DNA of 64,000 bases from contig NC_007777.1 in the NCBI RefSeq assembly GCF_000013345.1, positions 3,844,001 to 3,908,000 on the forward strand, written 5' to 3'. This document shows positions 41,163 to 49,946 of the stretch, in pieces. A program made the position numbers and the translations under genes. Every line of letters begins with the position of its first letter. Positions within the stretch are counted from its first letter, which is position 1. The notes under the pieces are model-generated. The model worked only from the letters and a program-made list of their open reading frames with translations. It had not been told where the DNA came from and did no database searches. This stretch comes from Frankia casuarinae. Its GTDB lineage: Bacteria; Actinomycetota; Actinomycetes; Frankiales; Frankiaceae.

Positions 41163-42763
41163 GAGGCGTCCTTCACGGTCTTCTGGTAGAGGTCCCTGGC
41201 GGCTTGGCGGCGAACCTTGCCGGAGCTGGTGTGCGGGATGGAGCGGACGGGCACGGGGTGCACGAACGCCACCCCGGGGCCGAGCTCAGCGGAGATGGCC
41301 GCCTCGACGGCACTCGTCAGAGCGGCGGCCTCCGCACCCTCGAGCGGCGTCTCGACGAGGACCGCGAGGTGCTCGAAGCCGCCGTCCCTGGCCTGGAGGG
41401 CGGCGCAGGCCCGGACGTCGAAACCCTGGACGCGGCGCGCGATCTGCTCAACGTCTTCGGCGTAGTAGTTCTGACCGCGGATGATTGCCATGTCCTTGAG
41501 GCGGCCGACCAGGAACAACTCGCCCTCGGCCTCGAACCCGAGGTCGCCGGTGCGCAACCAGCCGTCGGAGGTGAAGGGCTGTTGGTCGGCGGGCAGCCCG
41601 AGGTAGCCGCCCATCACGGCCGCGCCACGGATCTGGACCTCACCGACCTGACCGGCACCCGGGGCGTCGATCCGGAAGGCGATGCCCGGCGCCGCCGAAC
41701 CGCAGGCGACGACCTCACGGGCGTTGTCGGCCTCCGGGGCGACGCGGGCGACCTCGTCGCCCGGCGCGAGGGCGAACCGGTCGACGGTGAGGTGCCACGG
41801 CAGGTCCTTCGGCGTCGCCCAGCTGACGACGAGCGTGGCTTCGGCCATGCCGTAGCACGGAAGCATCGCCTCGGGCCGGAACCCGTACGGGCCGAACACC
41901 CGGTTGAATGCCTCCAGCGTCGACCACCGCACGGGCTCGGCGCCGTTGCAGGCGGCCCGCCACCCGGACAGATCGAGTCCGTCGGGAGCACCGCCGGCTT
42001 CGACCGCGTCGACCATGCGCTGATAGGCGAAGTTGGGCATGGGCAGCACGCTGGCGCCGGACGCCGCCGCGCCAGCCAGCCACCCGCGGGTGTCCCGGAG
42101 GAAGTCGGTGGTGCGCCAGAGGTTGACTGAGCAGCCCCTGGCCAGGTGCGCGAGCATGCCGAACAGGCCCATGTCGTGGAACAGCGGTAGCCAGATGCCG
42201 ATCTCGTCGGTCTCGGTCAGGCCCAGGCCGTCGGCTATGGCCGCCAGGCCGGCCAGGATGGTGTCGGCGGTCAGCGCGACACCCTTGGGCGCCGAGGTGC
42301 TACCGGAGGTGTACTGGATCACCGCGAACTCGTCGGCCGGGTTCTCACCGACCGGCCCGGCCGGCTCGGGTACCTCCGTGATGTCGTCCAGCCGGACGTT
42401 CGGCAACGTTCCGAGCCGGCTGAGCAGGTGCGCGCTCTGGCCGTCCACCAGCAGGGTCTCCAGCTCGGCATCCTCGATGACGCGGCGCAGGTGCTTCTGG
42501 TAGCCCTCGCTGCTCCCGAACGCCACGGGGAGGGCGATGGGCACCGCGGCAGCCCCGATCCGGAAGCACGCGAGCAGCCCGCGCAGCCAGGGTTCGCCGT
42601 TGGCCATCAGGATGCCGACGCGACGCCGGCCGGCGATCACTGTTGCCGTCCGCTCGGCGTCGGCCAGCAGTTGCGTGACGGGTACGGATCGTCCCTCGAA
42701 CGGCAGGTGCAGTGCCGTCTTCGGGCGGGCGTTGGTGCCTACCGCATCCCAGAGCGCGCTCAC
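41159..42763 (-). CDS. Fatty-acyl-AMP ligase-like adenylate-forming enzyme
   Basis: 534 aa. FAAL-type: FAVIQYTSGSTSAPKGVALT (A3), WLPLFHDMGLFG, a motif of FAALs, PCYGMAEATLVVS, TSDGWLRTGDLGFEAEGELFLVGRLKDMAIIRGQNYYAEDVE and a C-terminal TSSGKVRR. It should activate a fatty acid and load the next carrier. First gene of the operon: the GTG at 42763 follows GGGGGAG and an AT-rich leader; a longer frame to 42859 is open but would cross that leader. Confidence 0.88.
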   Translation of the reverse strand: MSALWDAVGTNARPKTALHLPFEGRSVPVTQLLADAERTATVIAGRRRVGILMANGEPWLRGLLACFRIGAAAVPIALPVAFGSSEGYQKHLRRVIEDAELETLLVDGQSAHLLSRLGTLPNVRLDDITEVPEPAGPVGENPADEFAVIQYTSGSTSAPKGVALTADTILAGLAAIADGLGLTETDEIGIWLPLFHDMGLFGMLAHLARGCSVNLWRTTDFLRDTRGWLAGAAASGASVLPMPNFAYQRMVDAVEAGGAPDGLDLSGWRAACNGAEPVRWSTLEAFNRVFGPYGFRPEAMLPCYGMAEATLVVSWATPKDLPWHLTVDRFALAPGDEVARVAPEADNAREVVACGSAAPGIAFRIDAPGAGQVGEVQIRGAAVMGGYLGLPADQQPFTSDGWLRTGDLGFEAEGELFLVGRLKDMAIIRGQNYYAEDVEQIARRVQGFDVRACAALQARDGGFEHLAVLVETPLEGAEAAALTSAVEAAISAELGPGVAFVHPVPVRSIPHTSSGKVRRQAARDLYQKTVKDAS

Positions 42764-43326
42764 CAGGTCTCCCCCTTGCCCGAATAAACGAAATAACGCC
42801 CCAAATCGGGAGATTGACGGAATCAATGGAAGCGAAACACAAGTTACGTCAGAGCGCAAGAAGGTTACTAATCTTCAATCAATCGTTCGATTTCGACGAT
42901 CTTTGCCGTGTTCCTTGAACCGGTATCTGGGTGTGCGGAGCTGGTGCGCGCGACCCGTGTCGGGTACGCGTGGGGAAAGCGGCGCTTCGCTCGCGCCGCG
43001 TCACCCAGGGCGCCGCGAGCCACCTCACAGCACGGCTACAAGCCGTCACCGATCACAACGTAGCGCGATCTCTGCGCGGCCCTGGGAGTTCGGGTACCCG
43101 TTCGCGCTCGGCCTGATGGCCTTGGTGTCCATTATGCCGTACGTGATCTTCAGGCAGCGGCGGTGGCCGTGACCAGCGCGCGGAGAACGAGGGCGTCGGC
43201 TGGCCCACGTAGCGTGAGGTTGCCGCCGGTGTGGATCGCGCAGCCCGCTCCGACTGCCTCGATCAGCTGGTCACGTATCGCCCCGCAGGCTCGTGAGCGG
43301 CGGCTCGTACGCGGAAACTGGGACGT
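42764..43326. other. Divergent intergenic region; operon promoter on the minus strand
   Basis: 563 bp between the biosynthetic operon and kdpD. Positions 42780-42915 are much richer in A+T than the surroundings (for example AATAAACGAAATAACG and AATCTTCAATCAATCG), as expected for a promoter and untranslated leader of the operon. The rest holds a CorA-like relic (43077-43172). On the minus strand a short frame ends GNLTLRGPADALVLRALV at 43150; I do not recognise it. Confidence 0.5.
43077..43172 (+). pseudogene. C-terminal relic of a CorA-like magnesium transporter
   Basis: Reads WEFGYPFALGLMALVSIMPY, then VIFRQRRWP and stop: the last transmembrane helix and basic tail that close actinobacterial CorA proteins (W-x-F-G-Y-P ... 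F-R-R-x-x-W-L). The GMN motif and everything before it is missing. Only 31 residues, so the assignment is moderate. Confidence 0.5.
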
Positions 43327-45891
43327 ATGGCGAGCGGCAGACTGCGGATCTACCTCGGCGCGGCGCCCGGGGTGGGCAAGACCTACGACATGCTCTGTGA
43401 GGCTCAGCGGCGCAAGGCACGCGGAACGGACGTCGTGGTCGGGCTGGTGGAGACCCATGGGCGACCGCGGACCGCCGCGTTGCTGGACGGATTGGAAATC
43501 ATGCCCCGCCGCACGGTCTCCTACCGCGGTGCCACCTTTACCGAGATGGACGTGGATGCGATCCTGGCCCGCGCGCCAGCGGTGGTGCTCGTCGACGAGC
43601 TGGCGCACACGACCGTCCCGGGGTGCCGGAACGCCAAGCGCTGGCAGGACGTCCACGAGCTGTTGAACGCGGGCATCGACGTGCTGTCGACATTGAACAT
43701 CCAACATCTGGAGTCACTCAACGACGTCGTGGAAAGGATCACCGGAGTCCCGCAGCGGGAGACCGTGCCGGACGCAGTGGTACGCGCCGCCGAACAGGTC
43801 GAACTGGTCGATATGACACCGGAGGCGCTGCGGCGGCGGATGGTCCACGGCAACATCTACGGCCCAGACAAGGTCGACGCCGCGCTGGGCAACTACTTCC
43901 GAGTCGGCAATCTGACCGCGCTGCGGGAGTTGGCGCTGCTGTGGCTGGCCGACAAGGTGGACGAACAGCTCGATCACTACCGCACCGAGCACCAGATCTC
44001 CGGCATCTGGGAGACGCGGGAGCGGGTGGTTGTCGCACTGACCGGCGGCCCTGAGGGCGACACGCTGATCCGCCGGGCGGCGCGGATCGCGGATCGCGCC
44101 AAGGGTGCGGACCTGCTCGCGGTCCACGTCACCCGATCCGATGGCCTGGCCGGTGCGTCGCCCGCGCACCTGGCCCGGCAGCGGGTGTTGGTGGAGAGCC
44201 TGGGCGGCAGCTACCACCAGGTGGTCGGGGACGACATTCCCATCGCGCTGCTTGAATTCGCCCGAGCGGAGAACGCGACCCAGCTCGTGCTAGGCGCGAG
44301 CCGGCGCGGCCGGCTGGCCCACATGATCGACCCTGGTATCGGCGTCACGACAACGAAACTGTCCGGGCCGATCGACGTGCACCTGGTCACCCATGAGGAG
44401 GTGGGCAAGGGGCGGCTGCTGCCCCGCCGGGCCCGTGGGCTGACCCTCCGGCGGCGGCTTGCCGGTGTCCTGGCCGCGGTCGTGCTGCTGCCGCTGCTGA
44501 CCCTTGCGTTGACGCACCAGCGGACCGGTCTCAACCTGACCAGCAACGTGCTGGGGTTCCTGATCGTGGTGGTCGCTGTGGCGCTGGTGGGCGGCCTGCT
44601 GCCGGCACTGCTGGCCGCGGTCGGCGGCTTGCTGCTGCTGAACTACTACTTCATCCAACCAGTACACCGCTTCATCGTCGCTGAGAGTAACAACGTTCTC
44701 GCGCTCCTGGCGTTCCTGGCGGTTGCGGTGATGGTGAGCAGCGTGGTCGACCTGGCCGCCCGGCGGACCAGCCAGGCGGTACGCGCCACCGCGGAGGCGG
44801 AGATGCTCTCGACCCTGGCCGGGAGCGTGCTGCGCGGCGAGCAGGCACTGCCGGCGCTGCTCACGCAGGTGCGGGAGACGTTCGGGCTGACCTCGGTCGC
44901 CCTGCTCGAACGCGCGGCCGAGGGCGGTCAGAACGGCGCCCGCAAGGCAGACCGCCACGGCTGGCGGGTGGTCGACAGCGCCGGGCCCGACCCATGCCTG
45001 CGGCCGGACGAGGCCGACACGGAGGTACCGGTCAGCGAGAACCTGACGTTGGTCCTGCGGGGCCGGCCGCTGCCCGCGGCGGACCGCCGGGTACTCACCG
45101 CCTTCGCCGCGCAGGCCGCGGTCGCCCTCGAACAGCGACGGCTGGCCCAGGTGGCAGCGGAAGCCGGGCCACTCGCCGAAGCGGACCGCACCCGCCGCGC
45201 CCTGCTCACTGCCGTCAGCCACGACCTGCGCAGCCCGCTCGCCACGGCCTCGGCGGCAGTCGCGAACCTGCGCGGCAACGAGGTCGAGTGGAGCGCCGAG
45301 GAGCAGGCGGAACTGCTCGCCACCGCTGAGGAAGCGTTGGACCACCTGGCCCGGCTGGTGGAGAACCTGCTCGACATGAGCCGGTTGCAGGCTGGACGCC
45401 TGAGCGTGTTCCCCGCCCCGGTCGGGCTCGACGACGTGATTCCCGGCGTGCTGCGCGACCTGGGCCCGGCGGCTCGCGACGTGGCTGTGACGGTCCCGGA
45501 CGACCTTCCGCTGGTCTACGCCGACCCGGCGCTGCTGGAACGGGTGATCGCCAACCTGCTGTCCAACGCGGCCCGCTACTCACCCCCGGGCCAGCCCCCG
45601 CTGATCACCGCCAGTGCGTTGCACGACCGGATCCAGCTGCGGGTCATCGACCGCGGGCCTGGACTGCCCGCGGAGGACCGTGACCAGGCGTTCACGCCGT
45701 TCCAGCGGCTGGGCGACACCGACAACGCCAGCGGCATCGGGCTGGGCCTCGCGCTCTCCCGAGGCCTGACGGAGGCGATGGGCGGCACCCTGACACCGGA
45801 GGACACCCCCGGCGGGGGCCTGACCATGGTGGTAGCGCTGCCGGTCGCGACGGTCGGCGATTCTACCCAGCCGGCGGACGGTGCGGCCTGA
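43327..45891 (+). CDS. kdpD: Osmosensitive K+ channel sensor histidine kinase KdpD
   Basis: 854 aa, full-length. Order: KdpD domain with Walker A GAAPGVGKT (11-19) and VLVDELAHTTVPG, a universal-stress domain (about 240-360), four membrane helices in a DUF4118 region (about 375-475), a GAF-like segment, HisKA with His632 (AVSHDLRSPLATA) and HATPase_c (VIANLLSNAARYSPP; DRGPGLPAEDRDQAF; GIGLGLALSRGL). Senses low K+/turgor and phosphorylates KdpE. Unlike the usual layout it lies on the plus strand facing the kdp operon, its stop only 80 bases from that of kdpE. Confidence 0.95.
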   Translation: MASGRLRIYLGAAPGVGKTYDMLCEAQRRKARGTDVVVGLVETHGRPRTAALLDGLEIMPRRTVSYRGATFTEMDVDAILARAPAVVLVDELAHTTVPGCRNAKRWQDVHELLNAGIDVLSTLNIQHLESLNDVVERITGVPQRETVPDAVVRAAEQVELVDMTPEALRRRMVHGNIYGPDKVDAALGNYFRVGNLTALRELALLWLADKVDEQLDHYRTEHQISGIWETRERVVVALTGGPEGDTLIRRAARIADRAKGADLLAVHVTRSDGLAGASPAHLARQRVLVESLGGSYHQVVGDDIPIALLEFARAENATQLVLGASRRGRLAHMIDPGIGVTTTKLSGPIDVHLVTHEEVGKGRLLPRRARGLTLRRRLAGVLAAVVLLPLLTLALTHQRTGLNLTSNVLGFLIVVVAVALVGGLLPALLAAVGGLLLLNYYFIQPVHRFIVAESNNVLALLAFLAVAVMVSSVVDLAARRTSQAVRATAEAEMLSTLAGSVLRGEQALPALLTQVRETFGLTSVALLERAAEGGQNGARKADRHGWRVVDSAGPDPCLRPDEADTEVPVSENLTLVLRGRPLPAADRRVLTAFAAQAAVALEQRRLAQVAAEAGPLAEADRTRRALLTAVSHDLRSPLATASAAVANLRGNEVEWSAEEQAELLATAEEALDHLARLVENLLDMSRLQAGRLSVFPAPVGLDDVIPGVLRDLGPAARDVAVTVPDDLPLVYADPALLERVIANLLSNAARYSPPGQPPLITASALHDRIQLRVIDRGPGLPAEDRDQAFTPFQRLGDTDNASGIGLGLALSRGLTEAMGGTLTPEDTPGGGLTMVVALPVATVGDSTQPADGAA

Positions 45892-45910
45892 GATCGCGGG
45901 ACGGTCAACA

Positions 45911-45985
45911 GACAACGAGGTCATAGTTTGACAACAAGGTCATAACTGGACAACAAGGTCATGACTGGATAACAAGGTCATGGTT
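45911..45985. repeat. 18-19-bp tandem repeat, 4 copies, between convergent kdpD and kdpE
   Basis: GACAACAAGGTCAT-type units begin near 45911, 45930, 45948 and 45967. The last unit contains the TGA of kdpE (45978-45980, minus strand). The array fills most of the kdpD-kdpE gap. Confidence 0.88.
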
Positions 45986-46676
45986 GGAACCGGTAGCCCA
46001 TGCCTGGCTCGGTGATGAGGTGGCGGGGCTGTGCCGGGTTGAGTTCAAGTTTGTGGCGCAGCCGGCCGATGTACTGGCGCAGGTAGTGGCTCTGCTCCTT
46101 GGGTGCGGGCCCGCCGGCCCGGGGCAGCAGATCCCGGTAGGTCAGTAGCTTTTCGGGGTGGCGGACCAGGACGTCGAGCAGGTGCCATTCCGTGGGGGTG
46201 AGCCGGACCTCGGCGGGGCCGTCCGGGCGGGCGCTGTCGGGTTTGCGGGTGACGCGCCGTGCGTCGAGGTCGATCAGATAGTCGCCCAGGGCGACGGTGA
46301 GCGGTTCGGTGGGCGGCGGGGTGCGCCGGACGACGGCGCGCAGCCGGGCGAGCAGTTCGTCGACCCGGAAGGGCTTGGTGACGTAGTCGTCGGCACCGGC
46401 GTCCAACGCTGCGATCTTATCGCTGCTGCCGGCGCGTCCGGAGAGCACGATGACCGGGGCGGCGGTCCAGCCGCGCAGGGCGTGGATGACGTCAACGCCG
46501 TCGAGGTCGGGAAGCCCGAGGTCGAGCAGGATGATATCGGGTTCGTGTTCGGCGGCGGCGGCGAGCGCGCGGCTTCCGTCCGCGGCGACGGTGACCTGGT
46601 AGCCGCGGGCGCGCAGGGTGATGTGTAGCGCGCGGAGCAGCCGTGGGTCGTCGTCCACCACGAGTACGCTGGTCAC
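45978..46676 (-). CDS. kdpE: KdpE-type response regulator (first copy)
   Basis: 232 aa from GTG 46676. OmpR/PhoB type: receiver VLVVDDDPRLLRAL, Asp in IILLDLGLPDLDGVD, VIVLSGRAGSSDK, YVTKPFRVDELLARL; C-terminal winged helix with LTPTEWHLLDVLVRHPEKLLTYRDLL and HLITEPGMGYRFQP. Lies downstream of kdpC on the same strand, 208 bases away. The usual partner of KdpD, activating kdpFABC. A second regulator of the same family is at 52185-52937. Confidence 0.9.
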   Translation of the reverse strand: MTSVLVVDDDPRLLRALHITLRARGYQVTVAADGSRALAAAAEHEPDIILLDLGLPDLDGVDVIHALRGWTAAPVIVLSGRAGSSDKIAALDAGADDYVTKPFRVDELLARLRAVVRRTPPPTEPLTVALGDYLIDLDARRVTRKPDSARPDGPAEVRLTPTEWHLLDVLVRHPEKLLTYRDLLPRAGGPAPKEQSHYLRQYIGRLRHKLELNPAQPRHLITEPGMGYRFQP

Positions 46677-46884
46677 GCGTCGTCTCCCGGCAGTGAACCG
46701 AGCGGTACGGCGGGCAGGGTGCGAACCATCGTGAGGCCTCCGCCGGGGTGTCCTCGGGGCTGAGCGTTCCGTCCATAGCTTCGACCCGGGAGTTTGTCTG
46801 GGAAAGTGCCCCGGCCGCAGTGGGCGGTGCGCGGGACGGGTCCTGCGCACCGCCCCCGGGCCAGCGTCACCCGGGCCAGTCCAG

Positions 46885-47781
46885 CTACCTGGTCGTCCTG
46901 TCGAGGGCCAGGTTCAGGGTGAGGACGTTGACCGTGGGTTCGCCCATGAAGCCCAGCGCCCGACCGTCTTCGTGGTCGTGGACCAGCGCGTGGACCGTGG
47001 CCGGGTCGAGACCGCGTTCCTTCGCGACCCGGTTCACCTGCAGGTAGGCGTAGGCCGGGGAGATGTCGGGGTCGAGGCCGCTGCCGGAAGCGGTGACCGC
47101 GTCCGGCGGGACCGGGTTGTCCGTGCCCTTACCCGGCCCCTTGACCGGCGCAGTGACGCCGGCCGAGTAGTCCTCGCCGAACCTGGCGCACTCGACCTTG
47201 ACGCCTTGGTACGTGGCGACGAAGGGCGCGGCCGGGCACTCCTCGTTGATGCTGACGACCCGGGTGACCGGTCCGGTGGTGCCGCCGGTCCGGAACACCG
47301 ACAGGACCGCGCCGACGCCGTTCGCGGTGCAGAAGGGACGCCGGCCGTCGACCCCTTCCAGGTCACCGATGGCCTTGCTGCGGGCGCAGACCTGGGTGAG
47401 CAGGCTCTGGCTGCTTTCGTCCTCGTCCTTGGTGGCCGGGTCGTCGAAACTGTCGACGATGTTTTCCGGGCCGAGGTTGGACGCGGACGTCGACGTCGGG
47501 TCGTACCCGTCGCCGGCCGCCGAGGGGCGGGACTGGAAGTATTTGGGAATCGGGTTGCCCTTGTCGTCGGTGAACAGTTGGCCGATCTCGGCTGAGCCGA
47601 CGATCTGGCCGCTGGCGTTCGTGACGAACGAGCCGTTCGCCTTATCCTTCAGCCCGGGAAGCTGCGCGATGGCCGTGATGACCAGCGGATAGGCGATGCC
47701 GGTCAGCACGGTCAGCACGAGCAGTGCGCGGAAGGCGGCGAGGTGCTGCCGCACGAAGGAGGGAAGTCGGGTCGCAGGCAT
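46885..47781 (-). CDS. kdpC: K+-transporting ATPase subunit KdpC
   Basis: 298 aa. One N-terminal membrane helix (LLVLTVLTGIAYPLVITAIA), QIVGSAEIGQLF, KYFQSRPSAAGDGYDPTSTSASNLGP, and the closing ASGSGLDPDISPAYAYLQVNRVAKERGLD...TVNVLTLNLAL. About 100 residues longer than the E. coli protein because of a central insertion (about 115-225) with several cysteines, seen in some actinobacteria. Assists KdpB in the KdpFABC complex. Two bases separate it from kdpB. Confidence 0.93.
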   Translation of the reverse strand: MPATRLPSFVRQHLAAFRALLVLTVLTGIAYPLVITAIAQLPGLKDKANGSFVTNASGQIVGSAEIGQLFTDDKGNPIPKYFQSRPSAAGDGYDPTSTSASNLGPENIVDSFDDPATKDEDESSQSLLTQVCARSKAIGDLEGVDGRRPFCTANGVGAVLSVFRTGGTTGPVTRVVSINEECPAAPFVATYQGVKVECARFGEDYSAGVTAPVKGPGKGTDNPVPPDAVTASGSGLDPDISPAYAYLQVNRVAKERGLDPATVHALVHDHEDGRALGFMGEPTVNVLTLNLALDRTTR

Positions 47782-47783
47782 GG

Positions 47784-49946
47784 TTACCGGGCTCCCGGGA
47801 TGAACTGGATGACAAGGTCGATGAGTTTGATCCCGACGAACGGGATGATCAGACCGCCGACGCCGTAGATGTAGAGGTTGCGACGCAGCATCGCCGACGC
47901 GCTGGACGGGGTGTAACGGACGCCGCGCAGCGCCAGCGGGATCAGGGCGACGATGACGAGCGCGTTGAAGATGACGGCGGAGAGGATCGCCGACTGCGGG
48001 CTGTGCAGCCGCATGAGGTTGAGCGCGTCCAGCCCGGGGTAGATCGCCGCGAACATCGCCGGGATGATCGCGAAGTACTTGGCGATGTCGTTGGCGATCG
48101 AGAAGGTGGTCAGCGCCCCGCGGGTGATGAGCAGCTGCTTCCCGATCTCGACGATCTCGATCAGCTTCGTCGGGTTGGAGTCGAGGTCGACCATGTTGCC
48201 GGCCTCCTTGGCGGCCGACGTGCCGGTGTTCATCGCCACGCCGACATCGGCCTGGGCGAGCGCAGGGGCGTCGTTGGTGCCGTCGCCGGTCATTGCGACG
48301 AGCTTGCCGCCGGCCTGCTCTCGTTTGATCAGGGCCATCTTGTCTTCGGGCGTGGCCTCGGCGAGGAAGTCGTCGACGCCCGCCTCCTCGGCGATCGACC
48401 GGGCGGTCAGCGGATTGTCACCGGTGATCATAATGGTGCGGATGCCCATCCGGCGCATCTCGTCGAACCGCTCACGCATGCCCTGCTTGACGACGTCCTT
48501 GAGCTGGATCACGCCCAGGACGCGGGCCAGGCCGCCATCGGTGGCCTCGGCGACGACCAGCGGGGTGCCACCGGAAGCGGAGATGCCGTCCACGATCTCC
48601 CCGGTCTCCGCGGGCACGGCGCCACCAAGATCGCGCACCCAGGTGATCACCGCGCTGGCCGCTCCCTTGCGCACCTGCCGGTTCGCCCCCCCGTCGATCG
48701 CATCGAGGTCGACCCCGGACATCCGGGTCTGGGCGGTGAACGCCACGAACCGGGCGTGGCTGAGCTCGCCGGGACCGCGCTCCCGCAGGCCGTAGGTGTT
48801 CTTCGCGTGCACGACGATGGAGCGGCCCTCGGGGGTCTCGTCCGCGAGCGAGGACAGCTGGGCCGCGCTGGCCAGGTCATTCTCCGATGTGCCGCCGACC
48901 GGGACGAAGGCCCGTGCCTCCCGGTTGCCAATGGTGATCGTCCCGGTCTTGTCGAGCAGGAGGGTATTGACATCGCCGGCGGCCTCGACGGCCCGGCCGG
49001 ACATGGCCAGCACGTTGCGTTGGACCAGCCGGTCCATGCCGGCGATGCCGATCGCGGACAGCAACGCGCCGATTGTCGTCGGAATCAGGCAGACCAGCAG
49101 TGACACCATCACGATCCCGGACAGGCCGTCGCCGTTCAGCGCACCGGTGTCCGGCACGCCCGGCAGCTGCGCCTTCGAGAAGATCGCCAACGGCTGCAGG
49201 GTCGCGACAGCGAGCAGAAAGGTGAGCGTCAGGGCGGCCAGCAGGATGTTCAGCGCGATCTCGTTCGGGGTCTTCTGCCGATTCGCCCCCTCCACCAGCG
49301 CAATCATCCGGTCGATGAAGCTCTCGCCCGGTTTCTGAGTGATCCGCACGACGATCCGGTCCGACAGCACCCGGGTGCCGCCGGTCACCGAACTGCGATC
49401 ACCGCCGGACTCCCGGATCACCGGCGCGGACTCACCGGTGATGGCCGACTCGTCAACGCTGGCAATCCCCTCGATGACGTCGCCGTCCCCGGGGATGAAC
49501 TGACCGGCCTCGACGACGACGGTGTCGCCCTGCCGCAGCCGCGGCGCGGGCACCTCCTCAAGCCGGCCGTCGTCGCGCAGCCGGTGGGCGATCGTGTCAG
49601 TCTTGGTGCGGCGTAGCGCGTCCGCCTGGGCCCTGCCGCGGCCCTCCGCAACCGCTTCGGCGAGGTTGGCGAACAGCACGGTCAGCCAGAGCCAGACCGT
49701 GATCAGCCAGCTGAACGCGGTCTCGTCCCGAATCGCCAGGACGGTGGTGAACACCGCGCCGATCTCCACGATGAACATCACCGGGTTGCGCCACAGCGTG
49801 CGCGGGTCGAGCTTGCGCAGCGCGCCCGGCGTCGACCGCAGGAGCATCGTCGGGTCGAGCAGCCCCCCCTGCACTCGCCGGGGAGCCGGCGGCGGGGTCG
49901 GCGCGGGCGCCGGAACCGGCGTACCCGCAATGGTCGAGGTGGACAT
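47784..49946 (-). CDS. kdpB: K+-transporting P-type ATPase subunit KdpB
   Basis: 720 aa. P-type ATPase hallmarks: ITGESAP, phosphorylated Asp332 in [53 protein letters not shown] and [22 protein letters not shown]. Energises K+ uptake by KdpA under severe K+ limitation. An N-terminal Pro/Ala-rich stretch of about 25 residues precedes the first helix. Starts one base after the kdpA stop. Confidence 0.96.
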   Translation of the reverse strand: MSTSTIAGTPVPAPAPTPPPAPRRVQGGLLDPTMLLRSTPGALRKLDPRTLWRNPVMFIVEIGAVFTTVLAIRDETAFSWLITVWLWLTVLFANLAEAVAEGRGRAQADALRRTKTDTIAHRLRDDGRLEEVPAPRLRQGDTVVVEAGQFIPGDGDVIEGIASVDESAITGESAPVIRESGGDRSSVTGGTRVLSDRIVVRITQKPGESFIDRMIALVEGANRQKTPNEIALNILLAALTLTFLLAVATLQPLAIFSKAQLPGVPDTGALNGDGLSGIVMVSLLVCLIPTTIGALLSAIGIAGMDRLVQRNVLAMSGRAVEAAGDVNTLLLDKTGTITIGNREARAFVPVGGTSENDLASAAQLSSLADETPEGRSIVVHAKNTYGLRERGPGELSHARFVAFTAQTRMSGVDLDAIDGGANRQVRKGAASAVITWVRDLGGAVPAETGEIVDGISASGGTPLVVAEATDGGLARVLGVIQLKDVVKQGMRERFDEMRRMGIRTIMITGDNPLTARSIAEEAGVDDFLAEATPEDKMALIKREQAGGKLVAMTGDGTNDAPALAQADVGVAMNTGTSAAKEAGNMVDLDSNPTKLIEIVEIGKQLLITRGALTTFSIANDIAKYFAIIPAMFAAIYPGLDALNLMRLHSPQSAILSAVIFNALVIVALIPLALRGVRYTPSSASAMLRRNLYIYGVGGLIIPFVGIKLIDLVIQFIPGAR

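Noticed and set aside
43150-43290. Minus-strand frame ending GNLTLRGPADALVLRALV
   Set aside because: It looks protein-like but I cannot place it. It has no start or upstream context, and it overlaps the CorA-like relic on the other strand.
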